Below are positions 1 through 7,933 of a DNA stretch of 64,000 bases, in pieces. Made by a program: the position numbers and the translations under genes. The notes under the pieces were generated by a model, which was not told the origin of the DNA, made no database searches, and worked only from the letters and a program-made list of their open reading frames with translations. The stretch is from Phycisphaerae bacterium (GTDB lineage: Bacteria > Planctomycetota > Phycisphaerae > Phycisphaerales > Phycisphaeraceae). The stretch spans positions 124,001 to 188,000 of the forward strand of contig JAUHZU010000003.1 of the NCBI GenBank assembly GCA_030425705.1, given 5' to 3'. Each line of letters begins with the position of its first letter. The first letter of the stretch is position 1.

Positions 1-238
1 TCCCGCTCCCCACGTTGCTTGTGCAGACCCACTGCTTCCCCCGGAAGGTGAAGGGCCTGCGGACCTTGTTCGACTGGGCGATGTGGTCGGCGGAGTACGA
101 GGCGTAGATGTCGCCTTCGTCGACGTGCTTCTGTGCGTGTTCGTCCCAGCGCCCGATCGCGAGCCGGTCGGGGTCGACGGTGTAGGTGTCGGAGGCCGCC
201 GCCCGGAAGCCCCCGGAGATCCTTGTGGTGACGGTCAT
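1..238 (-). CDS. Hypothetical element protein, 3' end cut by the window edge
   Basis: An open frame of 79 codons runs from ATG at 238 off the left edge. It starts MTVTTRISGGFRAAASDTYT and later contains FTFRGKQWVCTS. I recognise no family. The start overlaps the TGA of the upstream gene as ATGA, so it is the third cistron of a translationally coupled operon downstream of ardC. Two sense copies of the TTCCGGGGG motif (near 38-47 and 200-212) encode F-R-G in it, in keeping with the element backbone. Start and strand look secure because of the overlap; function is unknown. Confidence 0.6.
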   Translation of the reverse strand, partial: MTVTTRISGGFRAAASDTYTVDPDRLAIGRWDEHAQKHVDEGDIYASYSADHIAQSNKVRRPFTFRGKQWVCTSNVGSG

Positions 239-819
239 GCCGGCCCCGCTTCACGGTGTTGCGTTGCCAACGGTTCTCGCGCCAAGAGATTACTTCCGGG
301 GGTTCCGGGGGATCCGGGGGTGTTGAGTTGTTCGGCGACTTCGGCGAGCCAGTGGGCGAGCGCCTCGGCGGCGTCGGGGCCGAGCTGGATGCAGTAGCGT
401 TCGAGGACCTCGCCGAAGAAGGTGTTGACAGCGGCCTGCTCGTCGTGGAGGGCTTCGACGGCGGCGAGGCGGTTGCTGCCGGGCCGTGCGTGGTGGCGCA
501 GTCGGGCGGCGACGCGTTCGAGCTCGGCGGTGTCCTGGATGAGGTCGAAGAGGACCTGGGCGGCGTGTTCGACGTAGGCCGCGACCTCTTCCTCGTAGGA
601 GATGCCTGGCGTTGGTGGTGTGTCACCGGTGTCCCAGACGTCTTCCGGGGGCATAAGGAAGTCGTGTGCCGAGAGGGTGATATCGCGGTGCGGGTGGTAG
701 GCGTGGAGCAACCCGCCGGCGGCGACGAACTGGGGTGCAGTGCGTGGCCCGGTGAGGTGGACGGTGAGCCGTTGGCCGGTGTAGGTGTTGAAGGGGAGGA
801 CGACTTGCTGCTGGGTCAT
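235..819 (-). CDS. Hypothetical element protein, paralogue of its upstream neighbour
   Basis: This 194-residue soluble protein has no signal peptide or membrane helix. It resembles the protein encoded immediately upstream: both have a short beta-rich N-terminal part ending in a P-(E/P)-(E)-D-(A/V)-W motif (here PPEDVWD), then a helical part that starts VAAYVEHAAQVLF (VASYVECTAQELF in the neighbour) and ends in a helix of the W-L-A-E-V-A-E-Q-L type. The pair is therefore a tandem duplication. The ATG overlaps the neighbour's TGA (ATGA). The C-terminal tail T-P-G-S-P-G-T-P-G-S is encoded by three tandem copies of the element's CCCCCGGA motif at 293-320. No function can be assigned. Confidence 0.65.
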   Translation of the reverse strand: MTQQQVVLPFNTYTGQRLTVHLTGPRTAPQFVAAGGLLHAYHPHRDITLSAHDFLMPPEDVWDTGDTPPTPGISYEEEVAAYVEHAAQVLFDLIQDTAELERVAARLRHHARPGSNRLAAVEALHDEQAAVNTFFGEVLERYCIQLGPDAAEALAHWLAEVAEQLNTPGSPGTPGSNLLAREPLATQHREAGPA

Positions 820-1400
820 GGCATGCTCCCGACGCTGGGCTTGGGGACGGCACAGACTGCGCCCTCGCCCCGTGCCGCATCGGCCCGCTCAACCAGCCGG
901 TCGATCCAGCGGCCTAGGTCGTTGGCGGCCGGCTCGCCCAGCAGCTCGGCGACCTCGGCGAGCTGGTCGCTGTAGTGACGGCAGGCGGTGAGGTGCAGCC
1001 GCCGCAGCGCACGCGCGATCTCGGCCCGGCCGTAGAGGGTGCTGCCCTGTTGGAACCGGTCGGCGAGTTCTTGGAGTGCCAGTGCGTCGCGTACCCGCTC
1101 GAAGAGCTCTTGGGCGGTGCACTCGACATAGGACGCGACCCGCTCTTCATCCGACGCCACGCCCAGCTCGCCGAGGCGTTCATCGTCGATCCATGCGTCC
1201 TCGGGCATCGGGTAGCCCAGGGCCGGCAGCGTCTCACCGGTCGCGCGGACGGTCGCCGTCAGCCGCCCGGCACGGGCGGCGATGCACACCACCTCCGCGT
1301 GTGCAGTGGCCACGGAGCACGAGCCGTGTTCCTGTCGGCACGCCGCTACAGGCATCCGCGCCGGGGTGTCGAAGGGCAGTTGTGATTGCGGATCGGTCAT
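816..1400 (-). CDS. Hypothetical element protein, paralogue of its downstream neighbour
   Basis: A 194-residue soluble protein that resembles the next gene over its whole length (P-M-P-E-D-A-W-I-D, VASYVECTAQELFERV, a C-terminal amphipathic helix). The N-terminal half has several cysteines (near residues 21, 28 and 39) that the paralogue lacks. I chose ATG at 1400, which has GAGGG four bases upstream; a GTG one codon earlier (1403) is possible. It follows ardC by only a few bases and is coupled to the next gene by ATGA, so ardC and these genes are probably cotranscribed. Family unknown. Confidence 0.65.
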   Translation of the reverse strand: MTDPQSQLPFDTPARMPVAACRQEHGSCSVATAHAEVVCIAARAGRLTATVRATGETLPALGYPMPEDAWIDDERLGELGVASDEERVASYVECTAQELFERVRDALALQELADRFQQGSTLYGRAEIARALRRLHLTACRHYSDQLAEVAELLGEPAANDLGRWIDRLVERADAARGEGAVCAVPKPSVGSMP

Positions 1401-1407
1401 CACGCCC

Positions 1408-2442
1408 TCACCCCACCCGGCAGGCCATCAGGTCTGCACCCACTCCCGCGGGCCCGCCCAGTGCCCGGCCCCGGAGCGCTATCGTTGCCGGGGGTCGGGT
1501 CGGCGCTGCCGCCTCGGCGACGGCCTCGAAGGCCTGGCCAAGGATGAGGTCGGCGGCGCGTTGGCCCTGCCCGGCGGCCTGGATGACCAGCTTCTTGTCG
1601 GCCTTGATCTGTCTGCGCCAGCCGTCGATGTAGGCGGCGGACTGCTCGATGGTGGGCGGGCTGATGCCGGCCGCGGCGGCGAGGAAGGCGGCCCCCATCT
1701 CGGCGACGAGCTCTTCCTTGGAGTACTCGGCCGACCCGAAGGGTGCCGTCGGCTTCACACTCCCCGGCTCTCTTCCGGGGACCACCCGGAAGGCCTCCCG
1801 GTTCAGTCTCCGGGGGTGCCCGGTGGAGTGGGCCAGCTCGTGGAAGAGCGTGGCGTAGTAGGCCTCGCGGTCGACGAACCGCGCTGATGGCGGGATGCGG
1901 ACGGTGTCGGTATCGGCCCGGTAGTAGGCGCTGCCCCCGCCGCGTTCGATCACGGGCGGCCGCTCGTACCCGGCGACGATCCGCTCGGCCTCCTCCAGCG
2001 GCTCCCCAGGAAGCGTGTTGGCTTCAGCGTCATCCCCGTCGCTTCCGGGGGCGGGGGCGGTGAGGTTGGCGCACTGCTCGATGTTGAAGACGTGGTAGTG
2101 GCGGAGGACGGGGACGGGCTTGTTCTTACCCGTCTCTCGGTCCTCGATGGTGTGCTGCTTCCAGAAGATGATGGGGGTGGACTTCTCGCCTTTACGGACA
2201 TGCCCGCCGAGCTTGAGGGCCTGGCGGTAGGTGAGCCAGTGGGGTGACGCGTAGCCGAGGGCCCAGCCGGTGACGGCGAGGAGGAAGACGTTGATCCCGC
2301 GGTAGGCCTTCCCGGACACCAGGTTGCACGGCACCCCACCCCCGGATGACGGCCCACGAATAGGGTGTCGCCAGGGCACGGTGCCGGTGTCGAGCATGCC
2401 GAGGATGCGGTCGGTGGTGGTCTGGTAGAGATCGTGGTTCAT
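1408..2442 (-). CDS. ardC: ArdC-family antirestriction protein
   Basis: ArdC-type proteins enter the recipient with conjugating DNA, bind single-stranded DNA and protect it from host nucleases (family knowledge). The 344-residue product has the N-terminal ssDNA-binding region (MNHDLYQTTTDRILGML, PWRHP, the F-L-L-A-V region, WLTYRQALKLGGHVRKGEKS) and a C-terminal zincin domain with the metal motif HELAHSTGHPRRL near residues 216-228 and a downstream EELVAEMGAAFLA helix carrying the third ligand. An upstream in-frame extension exists, but ATG at 2442 has a strong AGGAGG seven bases before it and matches the family start. It leads an operon with the three unknown genes to its left and lies beside the likely oriT, as expected for a leading-region gene. 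Confidence 0.9.
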   Translation of the reverse strand: MNHDLYQTTTDRILGMLDTGTVPWRHPIRGPSSGGGVPCNLVSGKAYRGINVFLLAVTGWALGYASPHWLTYRQALKLGGHVRKGEKSTPIIFWKQHTIEDRETGKNKPVPVLRHYHVFNIEQCANLTAPAPGSDGDDAEANTLPGEPLEEAERIVAGYERPPVIERGGGSAYYRADTDTVRIPPSARFVDREAYYATLFHELAHSTGHPRRLNREAFRVVPGREPGSVKPTAPFGSAEYSKEELVAEMGAAFLAAAAGISPPTIEQSAAYIDGWRRQIKADKKLVIQAAGQGQRAADLILGQAFEAVAEAAAPTRPPATIALRGRALGGPAGVGADLMACRVG

Positions 2443-2635
2443 GGGGGTTCCCTCCTCTGGTGGGTGTGGTTGCAGAGACACCCGTGTGCCACACCCCCCG
2501 CGCCAGGTCCACCCCGCACACCATCGCATGCCCCCCCCGGAACCCAGATCCCCGGAACCAACAACCGGCAAGACCAACGCACCCAACAGCGCGAAGCCGC
2601 TCCCGCGCCTCATTCCGGGGGGCTTGGTGGTTCAT

Positions 2636-2651
2636 CCGGGGTTCACCCCGG
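2636..2651. repeat. GC-rich perfect inverted repeat
   Basis: CCGGGG-TTCA-CCCCGG forms a six-pair hairpin in the non-coding stretch upstream of ardC. It could be a protein-binding site or a fold in the ardC leader. One arm is a truncated form of the element's recurrent TCCGGGG motif. Confidence 0.4.
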
Positions 2652-2676
2652 CGCATCGAGCAGGCCGCGAGCGCAG

Positions 2677-2710
2677 AAAAAAGCAACCCTCGCCCCTTCC
2701 GGGGGGTTGC
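2677..2710 (-). terminator. Rho-independent terminator-like hairpin, minus strand
   Basis: On the minus strand GCAACCC (2710-2704) pairs with GGGTTGC (2689-2683), with a GC-rich loop, and is followed by six T residues (2682-2677). It lies upstream of ardC, so it would stop minus-strand transcripts that begin in the oriT/mobC intergenic region and may insulate ardC. The loop contains an exact CTTCCGGGGG decamer. Confidence 0.5.
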
Positions 2711-2754
2711 AACCAGAGGTAGAAGCGGGTATGACGGCAATCACCGGATAGCCA

Positions 2755-2892
2755 GATGTGTTTATGTCGGACATTTACTAACGTAAATCCCCGCCAAAAA
2801 CAGCCTTCGGCTCCCATCTGGTCAGCGTATCGACGCTGAACCCCTCTCCCCCCCCGGAAGCAAGTCGATCCATGATCCACTTCTTCCGGGGG
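2755..2892. other. Candidate origin of transfer (oriT) region
   Basis: This part of the 551-bp intergenic region between ardC and the mobC-relaxase pair is locally AT-richer and holds two perfect inverted repeats: ATTTAC-TAAC-GTAAAT at 2773-2788 and TCAGCGT-ATCG-ACGCTGA at 2822-2839. Two decamer motifs in opposite orientations follow (2851-2860 and 2883-2892). Position beside mobC and the relaxase, together with the inverted repeats, is typical of oriT. I could not identify a nick-site consensus, so the assignment is inference. Confidence 0.45.
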
Positions 2893-2993
2893 TCGCCCGA
2901 GACGCAAGTGTGTCCCCACGCCATGCCCTCGGGTCGGCCTGCGTCCCTGCTCACCCGCCTTGATCCCACCGCCTCAGGAGCCCGACCTACCCC

Positions 2994-3359
2994 ATGCCCC
3001 GTCCCACGAAACACCCCGACGAACAGCGCAGCGTGCGGCTGAGCGTGCGCTACACTGCCGCCGAGCGGGTGTTCCTGGAGGACCAGTCGGTGGCGGCGGG
3101 CACGGCGGTCTCGGACCTGATCCGTCGGCGGTCGCTCGGTCTGGCGGTGCAGCCGCGGCGGGCCCGGGCGGACGCGGCGTTGTTGTCGGAGCTGAACGCC
3201 ATCGGAGTGAACCTGAACCAGATCGCGCGGAACCTGAACGCCGCCCGGTCGCTGCGGGAAGACGCCGAGGTGGCGCTCAGCGAGCTGCGTGGCGTGATCG
3301 CGCGGGTGCTGGCGACCGAGTCGATCGGCGAGGACGAGGAGCAAGCAGATGGTGCCTAA
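2994..3359 (+). CDS. mobC: MobC-like relaxosome accessory protein
   Basis: The 121-residue protein fits the MobC/ribbon-helix-helix relaxosome family: an N-terminal SVRLSVRYTAAERVFLEDQ strand and helix and the signature segment E-L-N-A-I-G-V-N-L-N-Q-I-A-R-N-L-N near residues 66-82. Such proteins bind oriT and help the relaxase open the strands. CAGGAG lies 13 bases before the ATG. The end overlaps the relaxase start by 11 bases, so the two are translated together. The oriT candidate lies directly upstream. Confidence 0.88.
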   Translation: MPRPTKHPDEQRSVRLSVRYTAAERVFLEDQSVAAGTAVSDLIRRRSLGLAVQPRRARADAALLSELNAIGVNLNQIARNLNAARSLREDAEVALSELRGVIARVLATESIGEDEEQADGA

Positions 3360-4767
3360 GCTCCACGCCAAGGGCAGCTCCTTCCGGGGGATCGGGCTGT
3401 ACGTCCTGTACGACAAGTGGCGTGCCGAGACGGACGAGCGGGTCGAATGGTTCGAGACCCGGAACCTGGCGACCGAGGACGGTCACCTGGCGTGGCGGCT
3501 GATGGCGGCGACGGCGATGGACGCCGACCGGCTCAAGCAGCGCGCGGGGGTGAGCAATGCGGGGCGGAAGTCGAAGGACGCGGTGCTGCACCTGACCCTG
3601 AGCTGGCACCCCGAGGAGGCCGAGGGACTGGACCGGCACGAGATGGTCCGCGCGGCCGAGGGCGCGATCAAGGCGCTCAGGGCCGAAGACCGTCAGGTCC
3701 TGATCGTCGCCCACAACGACGAGGAGCAGCCGCACGTCCACGTCGTCATCAACCGGGTGTGTCCGCGTGAGGGGCGGATGCTCAGCAGCTCGAAGGAGAA
3801 GCTGCACCTGTCGCGGTGGGCGCAGCGGTACGAGGAGGAACGCGGGACCATCTACTGCGAGGAGCGGGTGCTGAACAACGCGGCGCGGGACCGGGGCGAG
3901 TACACGCGCGGCGGGAAGGACGTGCCGCGGCACCTGTACGAGCAAAGGGCGGCGAACGACCGTGGCCCCCGGAAGGGACGGGCAGATACGGATCGGGACC
4001 AGCCGAACAGTGGTGATCCTTCCTCCCGGGGGCGGGATGAGGATCGGCGGGTGGGTAAGGAAGCCCGCGCCGCCCGCCGCCGTCAGTCCGAGGCGTGGCT
4101 CAAGCTGGCCGCGGACGACCGGGTGCGTCGTGCCGGCCTTCGGGAACACGTGAAGCGTGACACCGCCGCGAAGCGTCAGGCCGTAATCGATCAGTTCCGG
4201 GGGCGGTGGCGCGAGCTGCATCAGCGTCAGCGGGATGAGCTGGCGGTGTTCAGGGAGGACGAGGCGTCGGTGCTGGGGCGGGTGAATAACCGGCTCCGGT
4301 CCCTGGACCTGAAGGGCGTGATCCGTGGCGAGCGCCGTGGCCGGACGCTCGGCGCGGCGTTCAACACGCAGGTCTCGGCCGGGGCGCGGCGACTGCAACT
4401 GGAAGCAGACCACGCGAGGCAGAGGCGTCGGCTGGAGCGTGAGCAGAACGGCGAAGTGCGTCGCGCAATCAGGCGGGTACGCGAAGAGGCCGCGAAGGCG
4501 CTCACCCAGCTGCGGGGGCGGTTCCAGGCGGAGCGGGCCGAGCTGGTGCTGCGAGCCTCGATGGAGCAGGCGAAGGTGCGCGCCGCGTGGCGGCAGCGGA
4601 AGCGGGCAAGGGCGGTGGCGGTGGAGGACCGTAGGCGGCGTGATGGGGCCACCCTGTCCGTATCTCAGGACCAAGCGTCAGCCTCACAAGCTGCGCTTCA
4701 CAAACGTCTGCGCCGACGGATTGCCAAACGTCAGCAACGACGCCCCGATCGAGGCCGAGGGCGGTAG
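3349..4767 (+). CDS. Relaxase/mobilization nuclease (MobA/VirD2-type)
   Basis: This protein would nick oriT, become attached to the 5' end and pilot the strand into the recipient. The 472-residue product has an N-terminal relaxase domain with candidate catalytic tyrosines in GIGLYVLYDK (residues 14-23) and the metal-binding histidine motif HNDEEQPHVHVVINRV near residues 124-139 (the H-x-H-V-V-x-N motif III). The C-terminal 250 residues are highly charged, Arg/Glu-rich and probably coiled coil, without a recognisable primase or helicase. It overlaps mobC by 11 bases and meets the cargo genes tail to tail at 4786. It is the last backbone gene before the motif-free cargo block. Mob subgroup (P or Q) is not settled. 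Confidence 0.9.
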   Translation: MVPKLHAKGSSFRGIGLYVLYDKWRAETDERVEWFETRNLATEDGHLAWRLMAATAMDADRLKQRAGVSNAGRKSKDAVLHLTLSWHPEEAEGLDRHEMVRAAEGAIKALRAEDRQVLIVAHNDEEQPHVHVVINRVCPREGRMLSSSKEKLHLSRWAQRYEEERGTIYCEERVLNNAARDRGEYTRGGKDVPRHLYEQRAANDRGPRKGRADTDRDQPNSGDPSSRGRDEDRRVGKEARAARRRQSEAWLKLAADDRVRRAGLREHVKRDTAAKRQAVIDQFRGRWRELHQRQRDELAVFREDEASVLGRVNNRLRSLDLKGVIRGERRGRTLGAAFNTQVSAGARRLQLEADHARQRRRLEREQNGEVRRAIRRVREEAAKALTQLRGRFQAERAELVLRASMEQAKVRAAWRQRKRARAVAVEDRRRRDGATLSVSQDQASASQAALHKRLRRRIAKRQQRRPDRGRGR

Positions 4768-4785
4768 CCAGGACCACAGCCCGTG

Positions 4786-5895
4786 TCATTCGTCGCGCGC
4801 GGCCTCAACCATTTCCGCAATGTCTTCATTGGCCCACACCTCCGAGAACGCTTGGATAAACCGCATGACATCTTCGGGGTTGCTCTCGGGGGAGCAATCC
4901 GTCAGATCGATATTGATGCAGATAAACCCGATCAGGCCGTAGTTCGGGTCCACGATTGGGATCGTCGTCGACTTGATCCGGCGGCCATCCGCCAGGGTTA
5001 GTTCGTAACCGATGTAACTTTGCCCGGCGTAGCTGGTCCGGCTGGCGTAGCGCCGAATCAGTTCGAGCCCAAAGTTGGTGGTCGGGCTCCCCTTCTTGCG
5101 GCCGGTGATCGGGTTCTGGACCGTGACCACAGAATTCAGAGGGTCCCGCGTGTCGTGGAGGACGATTTCGATACCGGTACCGTGAAACGTGTCTCCAACA
5201 CCATCAACAATCTGTTTGTAGGTCTCAAAGACCTCGTCCCGCTCCTGATGGATTCCCTGCGACACAACGTCTGAATACAAGTTGATCATCCGATCGTACT
5301 TGTCTTGGTCGCTTGCACTCAGCCTGCGCTCAATGTGATTGCGTGATCCAAGGTAGATCAGCTCGGCCGCCGCACGTTCATTCCGCTGAAGCAACAAAGC
5401 GTCAACGGTCGCCATGAATTGGGCCGGGTCGATGGACAGGACGCCATCATCGCTTGCGGTGACAGGATACGATTCCATCGTGGCCAATGGCTGCCCGCTG
5501 AGTTTTTCTTGATGCCACTCCGGCAGCACGAGGATCGCCAGGTGGGGGGGCCACCTCAAGATCAGGATGCTCCCCAGCAGGCCGATCGAAGCAATCAGCA
5601 TGAGCGTAACGGACCAAAGAAACACCCTTGCCGGTGCCTTACGGGCGGGTGCATTCGAGGCGACCGCACTCACCAGCATCAGACCCACCATGAGCACCAT
5701 GACGCCAACGATAATGGCAAAAGGTGTTAGGCCAGACCCAAGCCGGTCGATCGCGAAATAGGCGACCGAGACCAGTGTGGTGATGCCCAACGCCCACTTC
5801 ACCACGTCGGGCCTTGCCCTGGATGGTGTATCAGGGGCCCCTTCTTCTTCCGGGAGTTCGGGCGTCTCTTCTTGACTTGGCTGATGTGTCTCCAT
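4786..5895 (-). CDS. Membrane-anchored YheO-like PAS-domain protein
   Basis: The 369-residue protein has an acidic cytoplasmic N-terminus, three predicted transmembrane helices (roughly residues 30-50, 56-80 and 90-115), a linker, and a C-terminal domain matching the YheO-like PAS family: GIEIVLHDTRDPLNSVVTV, ITGRKKGSPTT, LADGRRIKSTTIPIVD and IGFICINIDLT. YheO/DauR-type proteins normally pair this domain with a helix-turn-helix; here the HTH is absent and a membrane anchor replaces it, so this looks like a membrane sensor rather than a repressor. ATG at 5895 is preceded by AGGAG with six-base spacing; an in-frame start further upstream is less likely. It is the most distal gene of the minus-strand cargo block. 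Confidence 0.75.
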   Translation of the reverse strand: METHQPSQEETPELPEEEGAPDTPSRARPDVVKWALGITTLVSVAYFAIDRLGSGLTPFAIIVGVMVLMVGLMLVSAVASNAPARKAPARVFLWSVTLMLIASIGLLGSILILRWPPHLAILVLPEWHQEKLSGQPLATMESYPVTASDDGVLSIDPAQFMATVDALLLQRNERAAAELIYLGSRNHIERRLSASDQDKYDRMINLYSDVVSQGIHQERDEVFETYKQIVDGVGDTFHGTGIEIVLHDTRDPLNSVVTVQNPITGRKKGSPTTNFGLELIRRYASRTSYAGQSYIGYELTLADGRRIKSTTIPIVDPNYGLIGFICINIDLTDCSPESNPEDVMRFIQAFSEVWANEDIAEMVEAARDE

Positions 5896-6012
5896 TGGAT
5901 GCTCCTGCGGATAGGCATGGGTACCGTTGAGATGGGCAGGCGGATTCAATGCACGCGATTCGGATAGATTTTGTTGGGCGGCGGACACGCACCCATGCCT
6001 GCCCCCCGGCCG

Positions 6013-6228
6013 CTAGGTCTTCTCCCACAGGTACCAGCTCTTGTCGGCCTCGTTCCACGCGATCAGCTGATATTTCTTTGTCTGCCATTGCTCACTCCAC
6101 AGCAGATACCGCAGCCTCTTGAACTTGTCGGTATCGGTCCCTCCGGAGGGCTCGGGGGTCCCACGCTCCAGGTCAACCTCGACCTCAAAATTGTCGGGCT
6201 TGAGTTGAGTCAGTTTTTGAGATGGCAT
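6013..6228 (-). CDS. Small hypothetical protein
   Basis: A 71-residue charged soluble protein (MPSQKLTQLKPDNFEVEVDL at the start, several W and Y residues, ending KSWYLWEKT). AAGGAG lies nine bases before the ATG, and the stop codon of the upstream lipoprotein gene is four bases away, so the two are translationally coupled. I recognise no family. Confidence 0.6.
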   Translation of the reverse strand: MPSQKLTQLKPDNFEVEVDLERGTPEPSGGTDTDKFKRLRYLLWSEQWQTKKYQLIAWNEADKSWYLWEKT

Positions 6229-6232
6229 CGCG

Positions 6233-7240
6233 CTACTCCTTGTTTAGCAGTCTGGTGAAGACGAAATCAACGGCCTCGGCAATCACGGGACTCGCAGAGA
6301 TCGCATCCGAGAACTCTCCTACCGTTTCCTGATAGAGCCGGGCGGCATCCGGAAGATCGGCGAGGTTGTTCGCGGTGATCAGAGCGGATGTGCCCGCCCC
6401 CCCCGGGTTAGAGAATGTAATCGTGGCTCCGTTTTTCTGGGCTGTCGCGGCCTGAGAGAGGCTGTTGGCGGAATCAGCCCATTGCTTGTAGCGAGCATGC
6501 ATCTCGGCGAACGTCGGGGGGTTCGAGAGTGATGACGGTGTCGAGACGGTGAGTGTGTTCGAGAGCGTGTTGAATCCATAGTTCCCAGGCATCAACCGCC
6601 GTCGTGGGGTGAGGAGCTGATCCGCAGCCCCGTTCATTCTCGCCAGTACAGCTTGGGCCTCAGCATCTGACTTAAAGGGTTCGTTTTGGAGGATCTCGTA
6701 TGCCGTGGTGACAGCGATCGCGTGCACGGTTTCGGTGGGTTGGACGGTCATCGCCCGCTGTAGGGCCGCGGCCTCAGCCACCTCACTGCTACCACTCACC
6801 GCCCCCGCGATACCGGGCTGGACCGCCAGCCAGTCCGCCGCCCTGCCCGTCGCAAACCACTGCGCCCCGGAGATCGAGCCGTCCGCCTGGTTGGCAACGG
6901 CCCCGCGACCGCCGCCCGCAAACTTGGCGATGACCGAGTACGCTTCGCCCCGGTAGTAGTCCTGCGCGTTCGGATCGCAGGTGTCCACGGTCTGCATAGT
7001 GGAGCCGCCCTGGCCGCCACGCGGGGCTGCGCGGTGATCATAGAACACCGGGTTAATGACGCCTTCAAACCGCTTGTAGCCAAGCACGAGGCGGACCGGC
7101 TCACCGCTCTCGACCGGGCTGACACTGATGTCCAGCCCCACCGATGTGTTGGTTGAGAAAATCAGCGAACGGTCCAGCAACGAATTCTGGCAACCGAGCA
7201 TGCACATCACGATGATGGGTAGTGTCAGATAGCGTTTCAT
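6233..7240 (-). CDS. Putative lipoprotein of unknown function
   Basis: The 335-residue product starts MKRYLTLPIIVMCMLGCQNS: a short basic n-region, a hydrophobic core and an L-G-C lipobox with the lipidated cysteine at residue 17. The mature part has a Gly-rich segment, a central QWFATGRAADWLAVQPG region and helical repeats towards the C-terminus, but no recognised domain. GGAGG lies nine bases before the ATG at 7240; the frame extends further upstream but without signal-peptide sense. It belongs to a run of five minus-strand genes for exported or membrane proteins with visibly lower GC than the element backbone. Confidence 0.7.
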   Translation of the reverse strand: MKRYLTLPIIVMCMLGCQNSLLDRSLIFSTNTSVGLDISVSPVESGEPVRLVLGYKRFEGVINPVFYDHRAAPRGGQGGSTMQTVDTCDPNAQDYYRGEAYSVIAKFAGGGRGAVANQADGSISGAQWFATGRAADWLAVQPGIAGAVSGSSEVAEAAALQRAMTVQPTETVHAIAVTTAYEILQNEPFKSDAEAQAVLARMNGAADQLLTPRRRLMPGNYGFNTLSNTLTVSTPSSLSNPPTFAEMHARYKQWADSANSLSQAATAQKNGATITFSNPGGAGTSALITANNLADLPDAARLYQETVGEFSDAISASPVIAEAVDFVFTRLLNKE

Positions 7241-7619
7241 GCTGAAGAGCCTCCGAAATGTGTGTGGTGATACCGGGTAGAAGAAGGTGGGGCATACGAC
7301 GGGTTGCCGGCCCGACAGCAATCGAGCCGATCGGGGTATCGGCCTGGAAGTCTGAATCGCTGTCGATCGGCGCATGGAAGCGGTGGAAGTCCGAGTAACC
7401 AACACTCAGCGTGTTATCTCTGAAAAAGAGGCCCACGCCTTGGACGTGGTCGTAACGGGAACGTTGTGGGTAGTGCTTGCAATCTACCCGATACATCCCG
7501 AGCCCAAAGTAGCCCGGGCCAGCAGCGACAGGCGAGACACACGCCGGAACAAAACTCATTATCACAAGCATCAAGAAGGCGTAGAGCGCCGTGCGGGAAG
7601 CCCGTGATCGCATATTCAT
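7101..7619 (-). CDS. Putative lipoprotein, C-terminus doubtful
   Basis: From ATG at 7619 (or 7613) the frame encodes a signal sequence ending F-V-P-A-C (lipobox) and a mature part with GMYRVDCKHYP, which resembles GIYRVDSEGHFP in the lipoprotein gene at 8.6 kb, suggesting paralogy. The last 140 bases overlap the next lipoprotein gene in another frame, an unusually long overlap, and the overlapping residues look like out-of-frame translation. The gene may therefore have lost its true 3' end by frameshift. No clear ribosome binding site is seen. Confidence 0.4.
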   Translation of the reverse strand: MNMRSRASRTALYAFLMLVIMSFVPACVSPVAAGPGYFGLGMYRVDCKHYPQRSRYDHVQGVGLFFRDNTLSVGYSDFHRFHAPIDSDSDFQADTPIGSIAVGPATRRMPHLLLPGITTHISEALQHETLSDTTHHRDVHARLPEFVAGPFADFLNQHIGGAGHQCQPGRER

Positions 7620-7933
7620 AGCCAACAGGTTTGTTGCGAGGTCAAAGCGTGTCGAGATGATCCGCGCTTGACCTGCTCTTCCTGCCGATACCCGCGGCTC
7701 TTGATCGCCCCGAGTACGAACACCGCTTGATGACAGGCATCCCCTGGGATCGCGCAAGGCAACGCCACGCCTAACCAATGCAACATACTGCATGGGCTCC
7801 CGGAACATGCCATCACTCTAACCACAACGGGAATGGCCTTCAAGGACAATCTTCGCAGATGCTTTGATCGGAGTCGTGGAGAGTGCGGGACGACCTCTTG
7901 TGGATCAATACATCAATGTCTGTAAACATTTGT

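Noticed and set aside
293-320. Tandem TTCCGGGGG units considered as a CRISPR array or microsatellite
   Set aside because: Units are only 9-10 bases with no spacers; they are part of the dispersed decamer family.
2443-2613. N-terminal extension of ArdC by 57 residues
   Set aside because: The extension is not family-like and a strong AGGAGG sits at the right distance before the ATG at 2442.
3277-4674. 465-codon open frame on the minus strand opposite the relaxase
   Set aside because: Pro/Leu/Arg-rich shadow frame; the relaxase motifs and the mobC overlap establish the plus strand as coding.
7616-7849. Possible small gene in the gap between the lipoprotein genes (7620-7933)
   Set aside because: Cys/Val-rich frame without ribosome binding site, signal sequence logic or family resemblance; I see nothing else in this 310-bp gap.
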